A DNA stretch of 5,524 nucleotides from Syntrophobacteria bacterium. GTDB taxonomy: Bacteria; Desulfobacterota; Syntrophobacteria; JARFUL01. The notes beneath the pieces are model-generated. The model was given only the letters and a program-made list of their open reading frames with translations. It was not told the origin of the DNA and ran no database searches. The position numbers and the translations under genes are program-made. Positions within the stretch are counted from its first letter, which is position 1. Each line of letters begins with the position of its first letter. Positions 1-5,264 of the stretch are shown here, in pieces. The DNA lies in the NCBI GenBank assembly GCA_029289015.1, contig JARFUL010000137.1, positions 1 to 5,524 of the forward strand, in the 5' to 3' direction.

Positions 1-1001
1 GAGAAGAGGTCTGCCGGGGGAACGTAGGGAGACTCCCTGAGGTAGCGGGGCGTAACCCCGGTAAAGAGCGCGGTCATGGTGGTGTTGCCCGCGGCCACCA
101 CCGCGTGGATATCCTCCCTCTTTACCCCGGTCTTCTTGAGGAGCCTGGAGATGAGCCCGTTGATGGTGCCCGTCACCTGCTCCTTCATCGTTTCGAGCCC
201 GGACTCCTTGGACGCGTATATGATCCTGGTTATCACGTCATCGCCGTAGCTTATCTGCGCGTTGTAGTCGTCCTCCCTGGCCAGAATCTCGCAGGTGGAC
301 AGGTTGATGAGCTCCGCGGCCACGGTGGTGGTGCCGATGTCCACCGCGAGCCCGAAGAGCGCGGCCGTGGTGTCGCCGGGCTCCACCCGGATTATCCTGG
401 GCCGCGACCCGGGCCAGGGCGGGGTCGCCACCGTCACGGTGACCTCCCAGTCGGCCTGGCGCAGGGTGTCGGGAATCGCCTTGAGCACCTCGAGGTCCAT
501 TGCGGGCTCCCTGCCCTCGATGAGGGAGGCGGTCTGCTTGGTGACCCGGGCCAGGTCGCTCACATTGTCCGCGAGGGTGGGCCGGGTGAGCTTGAGGAAG
601 AACTTCTTCACCACGGGGTCATAGGCTGTGGACTGCCGGAACTTCTCGGCATTGAACGGCTCCAGGGTCCTGACCGTGCGCGCGGCCTCGGACCTCCTCT
701 TGAGCACGGACCTGTCCAGCTGGGACTCCACCGGCACCCTGACCACGAGATCTGTGGCCACCTCGGACTGGCAGGCCAGGCGGACCCCCTTCTTTATATC
801 CTCGTCGTCGAGGTGCTCGAAGCCGCCCTGAAGCTCCACCTCGCCCTCCTCGACGATCACCCGGCACTTGCCGCAGGCCCCGCTGCCGCCGCAGGACGCG
901 TTTATGTGGAGCCCTATATCCATCGCGGCCTTGAGCAGGTTGGCCCCCCGGGGGACCTCCGTCTCAATGCCGCTGGGCTCGAATCGTACCTTGAAATCCA
1001 C
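1..1001 (-). CDS. 2Fe-2S/ASKHA-domain protein, RACo-like corrinoid activation protein (DUF4445 family), 3' end outside window
   Basis: Proteins of this family (RACo, RamA-like activators) use ATP to help return an oxidised corrinoid cofactor from Co(II) to Co(I) in cytoplasmic methyl-transfer systems; the iron-sulfur domain passes the electron. The window holds 333 codons, about half of the usual 600 or more. Residues 1-90 form a plant-type 2Fe-2S ferredoxin domain with Cys37, Cys43, Cys46 and Cys77. Residues about 95-215 match the linker and middle domains. The actin-like ATPase domain then begins with the phosphate-loop motif DIGTTT (221-226), followed by GDDVITR (253-259) and AAGNTTM (303-309). 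The motif usually written NPQ is NAQ here (247-249). The start is GTG at 1001, preceded by GGGG at 1011-1014; I see no in-frame ATG close upstream. No methyltransferase or corrinoid protein is visible nearby, so the partner is unknown. The family call is firm; the substrate is inference. Confidence 0.9.
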   Translation of the reverse strand, partial: MDFKVRFEPSGIETEVPRGANLLKAAMDIGLHINASCGGSGACGKCRVIVEEGEVELQGGFEHLDDEDIKKGVRLACQSEVATDLVVRVPVESQLDRSVLKRRSEAARTVRTLEPFNAEKFRQSTAYDPVVKKFFLKLTRPTLADNVSDLARVTKQTASLIEGREPAMDLEVLKAIPDTLRQADWEVTVTVATPPWPGSRPRIIRVEPGDTTAALFGLAVDIGTTTVAAELINLSTCEILAREDDYNAQISYGDDVITRIIYASKESGLETMKEQVTGTINGLISRLLKKTGVKREDIHAVVAAGNTTMTALFTGVTPRYLRESPYVPPADLF

Positions 1002-1096
1002 GCTCTTAAGCCCCGTTAAACCTGGAGCCCAAATCTGGGCCGGTTCCGGACATCTCGGTGATTTTACACGAAAAACAAGCTGGAAGGACCCCTGTA

Positions 1097-1125
1097 ATCA
1101 TAGTTCCCATCCCCGGTTTAGTCAA
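1097..1125 (-). promoter_or_regulatory. sigma70-like promoter for the RACo-like gene
   Basis: On the minus strand TTGACT (1125-1120) is separated by exactly 17 nt from TATGAT (1102-1097). Each box matches the consensus at five of six positions. Transcription would begin near 1090 and leave a leader of about 90 nt before the GTG start at 1001. That leader can fold a small hairpin (GCCCA/TGGGC, plus-strand 1027-1040) next to CCGG-TT-CCGG; no known riboswitch was recognised in it. Confidence 0.6.
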
Positions 1126-1238
1126 TATCTAGTTTACCCCGTCCCCCCCAGGGAGACCAGGGGGCCAAGAGCCCGGGACCCCACGCTGCTCCAAAGGGAC
1201 CGCGAGGGCCCTTATTAAGAATATCTTATGGTTTCGTG

Positions 1239-1267
1239 TTGACCAAGCCCACTTGAGGTTGTTAATC
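1239..1267 (+). promoter_or_regulatory. possible promoter for the BFN-domain gene
   Basis: TTGACC (1239-1244) lies 17 nt upstream of TTAATC (1262-1267), a poor -10 box. An alternative pair is TTGTTA (1259-1264) with TATTAA (1282-1287), also 17 nt apart. A short inverted repeat, TAAGA-ATA-TCTTA (1216-1228), sits just upstream. The 324-nt gap between the two divergent genes turns AT-rich here, which fits a promoter region, but neither pair is convincing alone. Confidence 0.3.
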
Positions 1268-1311
1268 TTGATAGAAAGCTTTATTAAAATAGGGCATAAA
1301 GACCATATCCT

Positions 1312-1317
1312 GGGAGG
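1312..1317 (+). promoter_or_regulatory. ribosome binding site that fixes the start of the BFN-domain gene
   Basis: GGGAGG ends 8 nt before the ATG at 1326. Another ATG at 1321 lies only 3 nt from this site and in a different frame, so 1326 is the start. Confidence 0.7.
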
Positions 1318-1325
1318 TCCATGCC

Positions 1326-1781
1326 ATGTCTTCTCGTAAACTTGTGCTCATCAAGGATATCCAGTTCCGCTCTGAGAAGGGCCAGGGCAACGAGGTGATG
1401 CTCAGGGAGCACCCCGAATCGCCGTTGTACTTCCAGATGTTCGTGGGCGACTCCGAGTTCGCCGCGCTGGCCAAGGAGAAGGGTCTCTTCTCAACCCCCA
1501 GGCCCCTGACCCACGAGACCTACCAGAACATCCTCAGGAACACCAACGTGGAGTTTTTAAGGCTGGAGATAGACCGCCTCGAGGAGAACACCTTTTTCGC
1601 GTACCTCTTCTACCGTATCAACGACACGGAGCACCGGCTCGACCTGAGGCCCTCCGACGGCGTCATCATGGCGCTAAACCGGGGCTTCCCCGTGCTGGTG
1701 CACAAGAGGCTCATGAAGCGGGACCTCACCCCGGACGAGATAAAGGAGTTCCAGGACATCTGCAGGATGGTGAAGTTTTAG
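1326..1781 (+). CDS. bifunctional nuclease (BFN, DUF151) domain protein
   Basis: This complete 151-residue protein consists almost entirely of one BFN/DUF151 domain. Characteristic features are GDSEFAALAKEKG (41-53), the RPLTH motif (59-63), a beta-rich stretch with FFAYLFYRI (90-98) and the signature LRPSDGVIMALNRG (107-120), followed by the hydrophobic strand FPVLVHKRL. Family members include Thermotoga TM0160 and plant BFN proteins, some reported to have DNase/RNase activity; the bacterial role is poorly defined. Many relatives add a C-terminal UVR domain. Here there is only a charged tail of about 20 residues (KRDLTPDEIKEFQDICRMVK), so it is the short stand-alone form. No signal peptide is visible, so it should be cytoplasmic. 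It is transcribed away from the RACo-like gene, and 170 nt with promoter-like boxes separate it from the next gene, so it is probably a single-gene unit. Confidence 0.85.
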   Translation: MSSRKLVLIKDIQFRSEKGQGNEVMLREHPESPLYFQMFVGDSEFAALAKEKGLFSTPRPLTHETYQNILRNTNVEFLRLEIDRLEENTFFAYLFYRINDTEHRLDLRPSDGVIMALNRGFPVLVHKRLMKRDLTPDEIKEFQDICRMVKF

Positions 1782-1837
1782 CGCGCGATAAATCTTCAGG
1801 GTATTGCTCCAAGCCTATCTCAATTGACAAAATTTTT

Positions 1838-1866
1838 TTGCCCCTTCCTAATTTCTTATCTATAAT
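1838..1866 (+). promoter_or_regulatory. candidate distal promoter of the TPR lipoprotein-aldehyde dehydrogenase unit
   Basis: TTGCCC (1838-1843) is followed after 17 nt by a perfect -10 box, TATAAT (1861-1866), in an AT-rich spacer. The -35 box is weak. A consensus TTGACA at 1824-1829 lies 31 nt from this TATAAT and so cannot serve as its -35 box. Confidence 0.45.
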
Positions 1867-1881
1867 GACTGTTGAATCCCC

Positions 1882-1910
1882 TTGACTCACCCTTGTTAAC
1901 CCATTAACAT
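1882..1910 (+). promoter_or_regulatory. candidate proximal promoter of the TPR lipoprotein-aldehyde dehydrogenase unit
   Basis: TTGACT (1882-1887) is separated by 17 nt from TAACAT (1905-1910), giving matches of five of six and four of six. Transcription would start near 1917. That leaves a leader of about 35 nt before the ATG at 1952 and argues against the upstream TTG at 1922 as the translation start. The -10 box overlaps the inverted repeat at 1894-1909. Confidence 0.45.
1894..1909 (+). repeat. 16-bp inverted repeat TGTTA-N6-TAACA, possible operator
   Basis: The perfect six-base arms TGTTAA and TTAACA flank CCCA. The repeat fills the spacer and covers part of the -10 box of the proximal promoter, a classic position for a repressor site. 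The same TGTTA-N6-TAACA arrangement appears at 4825-4840 in the riboswitch promoter. The binding protein is unknown. Confidence 0.4.
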
Positions 1911-1951
1911 CTTTCAAAGTTTTGCCCTTTACCAGCCGGGTGCCCATGCTC

Positions 1952-2893
1952 ATGTCCAAAGCCAGAATAAGCGGGCTCTTCGGTCTTTTGCTCCTCTGTC
2001 TCGCGCTTTTGTTGGCCGGGTGCGGCCACGCAAAGGTGGACCGCGTGGCAGGCACGCCGGAGCTTGAGGCCCTGCCGTCGGACGCGATCCCCCTATTGTC
2101 CCTCGCGCAGGGCAATCTCGCCGCGGGCAGGCTCAAGGGTGCCAAGGAGGCCTTCAAGAGGCTCATCAAGCTGGCCCCGTACCATCCGGCCCCCTACCTC
2201 GGGCTCGCTGAGACCCTAAGCCGCATGGGCAGGTTCGAGGACGCGCTGGAAAACGCAGACCTGGCGCTGGCCGCGTCCCCGTCCATCCCGGAGCCCTACA
2301 TCGTGGCCGGGTGGGTCCACTTCAGGGCGGGGGACCTCGACCGGGCCCAGGCCGCGTTCGAGCGGGCCCTGGAGAAAGACCCCGGCTCAGCCAGGGGACT
2401 GAATGGCCTCGGGGTCGCGCTCTACACCCGGGGCAAGCCCAGGGACGCGGAGAGCCTGTTCAGGCGGTCTCTTGCCAAGAGCGAGGACTACCCCCAGGCC
2501 CACTTCAACCTGGGCTGCCTCCTCTCGGAGGACGGCCGCACCAAAGAGGCCACAGACCACTTCGAGGAGGCCCTGAGCCTGGACAGGACCATGACCGAGG
2601 CCTACCTGAACCTGGGCGCGGCCTACGCGGAGGCGGGCAAGACGGAAAAGGCCAAAGAGACCTGGGAGGAGCTCCTCGCGCTCACCCCCCGCGACCCCGC
2701 GGTGCTCCAGAACCTCGCGGTGGTCTCCATACTGCTCGAGGACTACCCCGGCGCGCTGGCCCGGGTGCGCGAGCTCAAGGAGATGGGATACGCGCCCAAG
2801 CCCGCGGTGAAGCGGGGGCTTTCCCGGCTTAAGGCCGAGCATGAAAAGAGGGGCTTTTTTAGAAGGCTCATGGAGAGGCTCTGGCCTTTCTGA
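1952..2893 (+). CDS. TPR-repeat lipoprotein
   Basis: This 313-residue protein begins with a lipoprotein signal peptide: basic K3 and R5, a leucine-rich core, and lipobox LAGC with Cys24 as the lipidation site. Gly25, rather than Asp, follows the cysteine, which suits transfer to the outer membrane facing the periplasm. Residues 46-283 are seven tandem 34-residue TPR units starting near 46, 80, 114, 148, 182, 216 and 250; unit 3 shows the usual W/G/Y/F/A/P pattern clearly, while unit 7 is degenerate. A basic, aromatic tail (KRGFFRRLMERLWPF) ends the protein. TPR lipoproteins act as scaffolds for protein contacts, for example in envelope assembly; the partner is unknown. ATG 1952 was chosen because GGG at 1938-1940 is better spaced from it than from ATG 1946 (which adds two residues) and because the n-region is then typical. 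TTG 1922 is open in frame but has no ribosome site. The dehydrogenase gene starts 26 nt downstream. Confidence 0.85.
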   Translation: MSKARISGLFGLLLLCLALLLAGCGHAKVDRVAGTPELEALPSDAIPLLSLAQGNLAAGRLKGAKEAFKRLIKLAPYHPAPYLGLAETLSRMGRFEDALENADLALAASPSIPEPYIVAGWVHFRAGDLDRAQAAFERALEKDPGSARGLNGLGVALYTRGKPRDAESLFRRSLAKSEDYPQAHFNLGCLLSEDGRTKEATDHFEEALSLDRTMTEAYLNLGAAYAEAGKTEKAKETWEELLALTPRDPAVLQNLAVVSILLEDYPGALARVRELKEMGYAPKPAVKRGLSRLKAEHEKRGFFRRLMERLWPF

Positions 2894-2905
2894 AGGGCCG
2901 CTTTC

Positions 2906-2912
2906 AAGGAGG
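2906..2912 (+). promoter_or_regulatory. ribosome binding site that decides the aldehyde dehydrogenase start
   Basis: AAGGAGG is a near-perfect Shine-Dalgarno sequence. It is 1 nt from the GTG at 2914 and 7 nt from the in-frame GTG at 2920, so 2920 is the likely start. Confidence 0.75.
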
Positions 2913-2919
2913 CGTGAGT

Positions 2920-4341
2920 GTGGAGACGAGAATGGTCATAGGAGGCGAGCTGGTGGAGGGCCGGGGCAGCGCGGCAGCGGTGCTCAACCCCTTCAACTAT
3001 GAGCCGCTGGCCGAGGTGCGCGAGGCCACGGATGATGAGCTGGAAAGGGCCATCTCCACCGCAGAGCAAGGCGCGCAGGCCATGGCGGAGATGCCGCTGT
3101 TCAGGCGCGCGGAGCTTCTTCTTTACGCGGCCCGGCTGATCTCTAGGGAAAGGGAGGAGATCGCGCGCACCATTGCGCTCGAGTGCGGCAAGGCCATCAA
3201 ATACTCGCGGGTGGAGGTGGAGCGCGGGGTGGAGACCCTCACCTTCGCGGCGGAGGAGGCCAAGCGGCTCGCGGGCGAGGTGGTGCCGCTTGACGCGTCA
3301 CCCTCCTCCCAGGGGAGGTTCGGGTTCACCCTCAAGGTGCCCATCGGGGTGGTCGCGGCCATAACCCCCTTCAACTTCCCCCTCAACCTGGCTCTCCACA
3401 AGGTGGCCCCCGCGCTGGCCGCGGGCAACTCGGTGGTGCTGAAGCCCACCACCGTTGCCCCGCTCACCGGCCTTATCCTCGGCCGGATCTTTCTGGACGC
3501 GGGATTCCCCCCCGGCGCGCTCAACGTGGTCACCGGTTCCGGGCCCACGGTGGGCGAGCCCCTGGTGAGGGACCCGAGGGTCGGCAAGGTGAGCTTCACC
3601 GGCTCCCCAGAGGTGGGCGCGCGCATAGCCGGGCTCTGTCCCATGAAGAGGCTCACCCTGGAGCTGGGGTCCAACTCCGCGGCGATCCTCCTTGAGGACG
3701 CGGACCTCGGGCGCGCGCTGCCCAGGTGCGCGCTGGGCGCGTTCTACAACTCCGGCCAGGTCTGCATGTCGCTGCAGAGGGTCTACGCACACACCTCCAT
3801 CCTGGAGGAGTTCACCGAAGCGCTCGTGGAGTCGGCCAAATCCCAGGTGGTGGGCGACCAGATGAGGGAAGAGACCGAGGTGGGCCCCATGATCACGGAG
3901 GAGGAGGGACTGAGGCTGGAGGAATGGATTCTCGAGGCTAAGGCCCAGGGGGCCGAACTCCTTGCCGGGGGCACGCGGGATTTCACCCTCTTTTGGCCCA
4001 CGGTGCTGGCCCGCGTCACCCAGGATATGAAGGTGGTGAGGGAGGAGGCCTTCGGGCCCGTGGTCACGGTCTCGGGGTTCGAGACCCTGGAAGAGGCCGT
4101 AGACCTGGTCAACGACTCCCAATACGGGCTCCAGGCCGGGATATTCACCAAAGATTTGGCCAAGGCCCTCTTCGCGGCAAAGCGGGTCAAGGTGGGAGGG
4201 GTGATGATAAACGACGTGCCCACCTTCAGGGCGGACCACATGCCCTACGGCGGGGTGAAGGGCTCGGGCCTGGGAAGGGAGGGGGTGCGCTACGCGATGG
4301 AGGAGATGACCGAGACCCGGATGGTGGTGATAAACCCCTGA
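2920..4341 (+). CDS. NAD(P)-dependent aldehyde dehydrogenase (lactaldehyde dehydrogenase/GapN-like branch)
   Basis: The enzyme oxidises an aldehyde to the carboxylic acid with NAD(P)+ in the cytoplasm. At 473 residues it is full length for the family. The expected residues are present: Asn152 in TPFNFP, Lys175 in VVLKPT, FTGS at 226-229, the general base Glu248 in LELGSNSA, the nucleophile Cys282 in SGQVCMSLQR, and cofactor-ribose Glu376 in EEAFGPVV. The E248-C282 spacing of 34 is canonical. ELGSNSA rather than ELGGK/ELGGN resembles the lactaldehyde dehydrogenase-like and y4uC-like subgroups. Thr178 stands where NAD-specific enzymes carry Glu, so use of NADP+ is possible (inference). The substrate cannot be read from sequence; lactaldehyde, glyceraldehyde-3-phosphate and semialdehydes are all plausible. 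The start is GTG 2920, fixed by AAGGAGG; GTG 2914 would add two residues. The gene probably shares a transcript with the TPR lipoprotein. No clear terminator follows the stop codon. Confidence 0.9.
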   Translation: METRMVIGGELVEGRGSAAAVLNPFNYEPLAEVREATDDELERAISTAEQGAQAMAEMPLFRRAELLLYAARLISREREEIARTIALECGKAIKYSRVEVERGVETLTFAAEEAKRLAGEVVPLDASPSSQGRFGFTLKVPIGVVAAITPFNFPLNLALHKVAPALAAGNSVVLKPTTVAPLTGLILGRIFLDAGFPPGALNVVTGSGPTVGEPLVRDPRVGKVSFTGSPEVGARIAGLCPMKRLTLELGSNSAAILLEDADLGRALPRCALGAFYNSGQVCMSLQRVYAHTSILEEFTEALVESAKSQVVGDQMREETEVGPMITEEEGLRLEEWILEAKAQGAELLAGGTRDFTLFWPTVLARVTQDMKVVREEAFGPVVTVSGFETLEEAVDLVNDSQYGLQAGIFTKDLAKALFAAKRVKVGGVMINDVPTFRADHMPYGGVKGSGLGREGVRYAMEEMTETRMVVINP

Positions 4342-4542
4342 GCCTCCTTTTTCGCCGGGCCTGGCCTCCAGGTGCGCGTTGCAGTACTCCTCGCTCAGGG
4401 TGGCGTTTTTCACCTCTATGACCATCTCGCTCTCCCGGACAACGGCCTCCAAGGACCGCGCGGAGAACTCCCGGCCCCCCTGCCCGGGAGCCTTGGGCTC
4501 TCCCCCTTTGGAACCCGCGTTTTTGCCGAACTCGTCTTTCAT
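4342..4542 (-). pseudogene. coding-like fragment without its own stop, unknown protein
   Basis: Reading leftwards from ATG at 4542, 67 codons precede the aldehyde dehydrogenase stop region. They encode a charged, normal-looking segment beginning MKDEFGKNAGSKGG and including SLEAVVRESEMVIEVKNA and EEYCNAHLEARPG. By my count about 82% of third positions are G or C, against about 64% of first positions, the pattern of genuine genes here. No stop follows: the frame continues through the antisense of the dehydrogenase to 3298, where the protein becomes His/Pro/Gly-rich shadow sequence. A one-base slip in the A5 run of GAAAAAGG (near 4350) would instead give a stop at 4290 and a protein of roughly 85 residues. 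The ribosome site is weak (GGCGGGCGG). It may be a gene remnant cut by rearrangement, a frameshifted small gene, or chance. I do not recognise the protein. Confidence 0.3.
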
Positions 4543-4803
4543 GCCGCCCGCCTGACAAAGAACTCCCAGGCATACAGCTGTGGAGTGTTGGGGCCGACCG
4601 GGGCCCGATGGATTTTGAGAATGCTGCGCTCAGTAAGGCGCATGGGGAACGCGAGGAGTGCCTAATTAATGCAGAAACAGCTTTGGGGTCGGATAAATCT
4701 TAGGTTAGCCAAGTATGTAAATTGAAGCAACAGAAAAAGGGGGACCATGGGCAACCATTGGCTGAGCGTACCCTGTTTCGGCCCGCGGGCAGGAAGATAG
4801 GCG
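4543..4803. other. intergenic spacer with no recognised gene
   Basis: Nothing firm was found in these 261 nt: no tRNA fold, no long frame with normal codon use and no strong terminator. The stretch grows AT-rich from about 4660 towards the riboswitch promoter. It contains GATAAATCTT at 4692-4701, a decamer also present at 1787-1796. A 17-codon frame at 4747-4800 follows a G-rich stretch but is too close to it to be a convincing gene. Confidence 0.5.
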
Positions 4804-4832
4804 TTGACAAGGTCAGCCCGATTTTGTTAAAT
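4804..4832 (+). promoter_or_regulatory. sigma70-like promoter of the cobalamin riboswitch unit
   Basis: A perfect -35 box TTGACA (4804-4809) is followed after 17 nt by TTAAAT (4827-4832). The predicted start near 4839 lies just ahead of the first base of the aptamer P1 helix at 4847, as expected for a riboswitch transcript. The -10 box lies inside the inverted repeat at 4825-4840. Confidence 0.65.
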
Positions 4833-4840
4833 GGGTAACA
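4825..4840 (+). repeat. second TGTTA-N6-TAACA inverted repeat, possible operator
   Basis: TGTTA and TAACA flank AATGGG, covering the -10 box and the predicted transcription start. Read on the minus strand it is TGTTA-CCCATT-TAACA, close to the element at 1894-1909, which has the same total length and the same CCCAT core shifted by one base. It could let a protein repressor act on top of the riboswitch; no binding protein is identifiable here. Confidence 0.4.
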
Positions 4841-4846
4841 TAGATA

Positions 4847-5022
4847 GCGGGAAGGTACCCTCACCCAGGGTTTAATAGGGAAGACGGTTAAAGTCCGTCA
4901 CGGTCCCGCCGCTGTAAGCGGAGAAAGACCCGCCCACCGCGGTAAGTTGCGGAAAGCCACTGCCCCTTTGGGGTGGGAAGGCGGACGGGTTGCGCCGCGA
5001 GTCAGAAAACCTGCCTTTTCGC
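4847..5022 (+). promoter_or_regulatory. cobalamin riboswitch (aptamer)
   Basis: This mRNA element binds adenosylcobalamin or a related cobalamin and represses the downstream gene. The closing P1 helix pairs GCGGGAAGG (4847-4855) with CCTTTTCGC (5014-5022), nine pairs including two G-U. Inside are a GACGG/CCGTC stem (4883-4887 with 4895-4899), the conserved core CCCGCCGCTGTAAGCGG starting near 4905, the GCCACTG block (4956-4962) followed by a CCCC/GGGG stem-loop and TGGGAAGG, and the B12 box AGTCAGAAAACCTGCC (5000-5015). All conserved blocks occur in the usual order and at normal distances. It lies directly downstream of a promoter and upstream of a TonB receptor gene, a standard target. Confidence 0.95.
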
Positions 5023-5089
5023 AAGCCAGACGGGCCACGGGGATATGGCCGTGTTCAGGCATGCCTTAGGGGTGAAGTAAGCTGGGTGC

Positions 5090-5125
5090 AGCTCTTAAGT
5101 CGCTTTTGACTTAAGGGCTCTTTTT
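5090..5125 (+). terminator. intrinsic terminator, expression platform of the cobalamin riboswitch
   Basis: AGCTCTTAAGTC (5090-5101) pairs with GACTTAAGGGCT (5108-5119) to give a 12-bp stem with one U-G pair and a six-base loop, GCTTTT; C and then five Ts (5121-5125) follow. It lies 67 nt past the aptamer. Upstream, AGCTG (5080-5084) can pair with CAGCT (5089-5093), which removes the base of the terminator stem and is a possible, weak antiterminator. The expected logic is cobalamin bound, terminator forms, receptor gene off. Confidence 0.85.
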
Positions 5126-5132
5126 ATTTAAG

Positions 5133-5246
5133 GCGCGGCTTCAAGCGGCCCCGGGCTTTTGGCCCTTTTAAGGCATTTGACCGCCATTCCCACGCGCGGC
5201 TCTCATGCGCCGGTTATAACCTTTGCCGCGCCGGTTGAGCGCGGCT
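5133..5246 (+). repeat. three direct copies of GCGCGGCT in the receptor leader
   Basis: The octamer occurs at 5133-5140, 5194-5201 and 5239-5246. A second direct repeat, GCGCCGGTT, occurs at 5207-5215 and 5228-5236, 21 nt apart. A ten-base palindrome, GGTTATAACC, lies at 5212-5221. All fall between the terminator and the ribosome binding site of the receptor gene. The function is unknown. Confidence 0.5.
5225..5245 (+). promoter_or_regulatory. GC-rich hairpin just upstream of the receptor ribosome binding site
   Basis: GCCGCGC (5225-5231) pairs perfectly with GCGCGGC (5239-5245) around the loop CGGTTGA. The stem ends 7 nt before the ribosome site GAGGGG (5253-5258). The left arm could equally pair with the earlier GCGCGGC at 5194-5200, so two exclusive folds are possible. 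A regulatory role is inference. Confidence 0.4.
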
Positions 5247-5264
5247 GTAACCGAGGGGAATGTT

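Noticed and set aside
105..1019. 304-codon open frame on the plus strand opposite the RACo-like gene
   Set aside because: The minus strand carries clear 2Fe-2S and ASKHA motifs over the whole stretch; the plus-strand product is a low-complexity Gly/Leu/His-rich shadow.
1824..1829. Perfect TTGACA as a -35 box
   Set aside because: The nearest good -10 box, TATAAT at 1861, is 31 nt away; nearer candidates such as CTAATT at 1848 are weak.
1922..1951. Upstream TTG (1922) or ATG (1946) as start of the TPR lipoprotein
   Set aside because: TTG 1922 lacks a ribosome site and lies about 5 nt from the predicted proximal transcription start. ATG 1946 is possible but is too close to the only G-rich stretch; the signal peptide is typical from 1952.
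3298..4341. Long open frame antisense to the aldehyde dehydrogenase (347 codons within the gene)
   Set aside because: Its codons align exactly with dehydrogenase codons, so its stops would require TTA, CTA or TCA codons in the sense gene, which are rare in this GC-rich DNA. The product is His/Pro/Gly-rich with no domain. It ends precisely at a TCA serine codon at 3298.
4747..4800. 17-codon frame after AAGGGGG, possible leader peptide
   Set aside because: The Shine-Dalgarno-like run is only 3 nt from the ATG, the frame ends just before the riboswitch promoter, and a leader peptide upstream of that promoter would serve no evident purpose.
5153..5169. Second hairpin followed by TTTT (GGGC-TTTTG-GCCC)
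   Set aside because: The stem is only 4 bp with a short T-run; the 12-bp terminator at 5090-5125 is far stronger and correctly placed for the riboswitch.
5177..5206. Possible internal promoter TTGACC-N18-TCTCAT ahead of the receptor gene
   Set aside because: The -10 box is weak and GC-rich DNA surrounds it. A promoter here would bypass the riboswitch, which is unlikely given the intact terminator.
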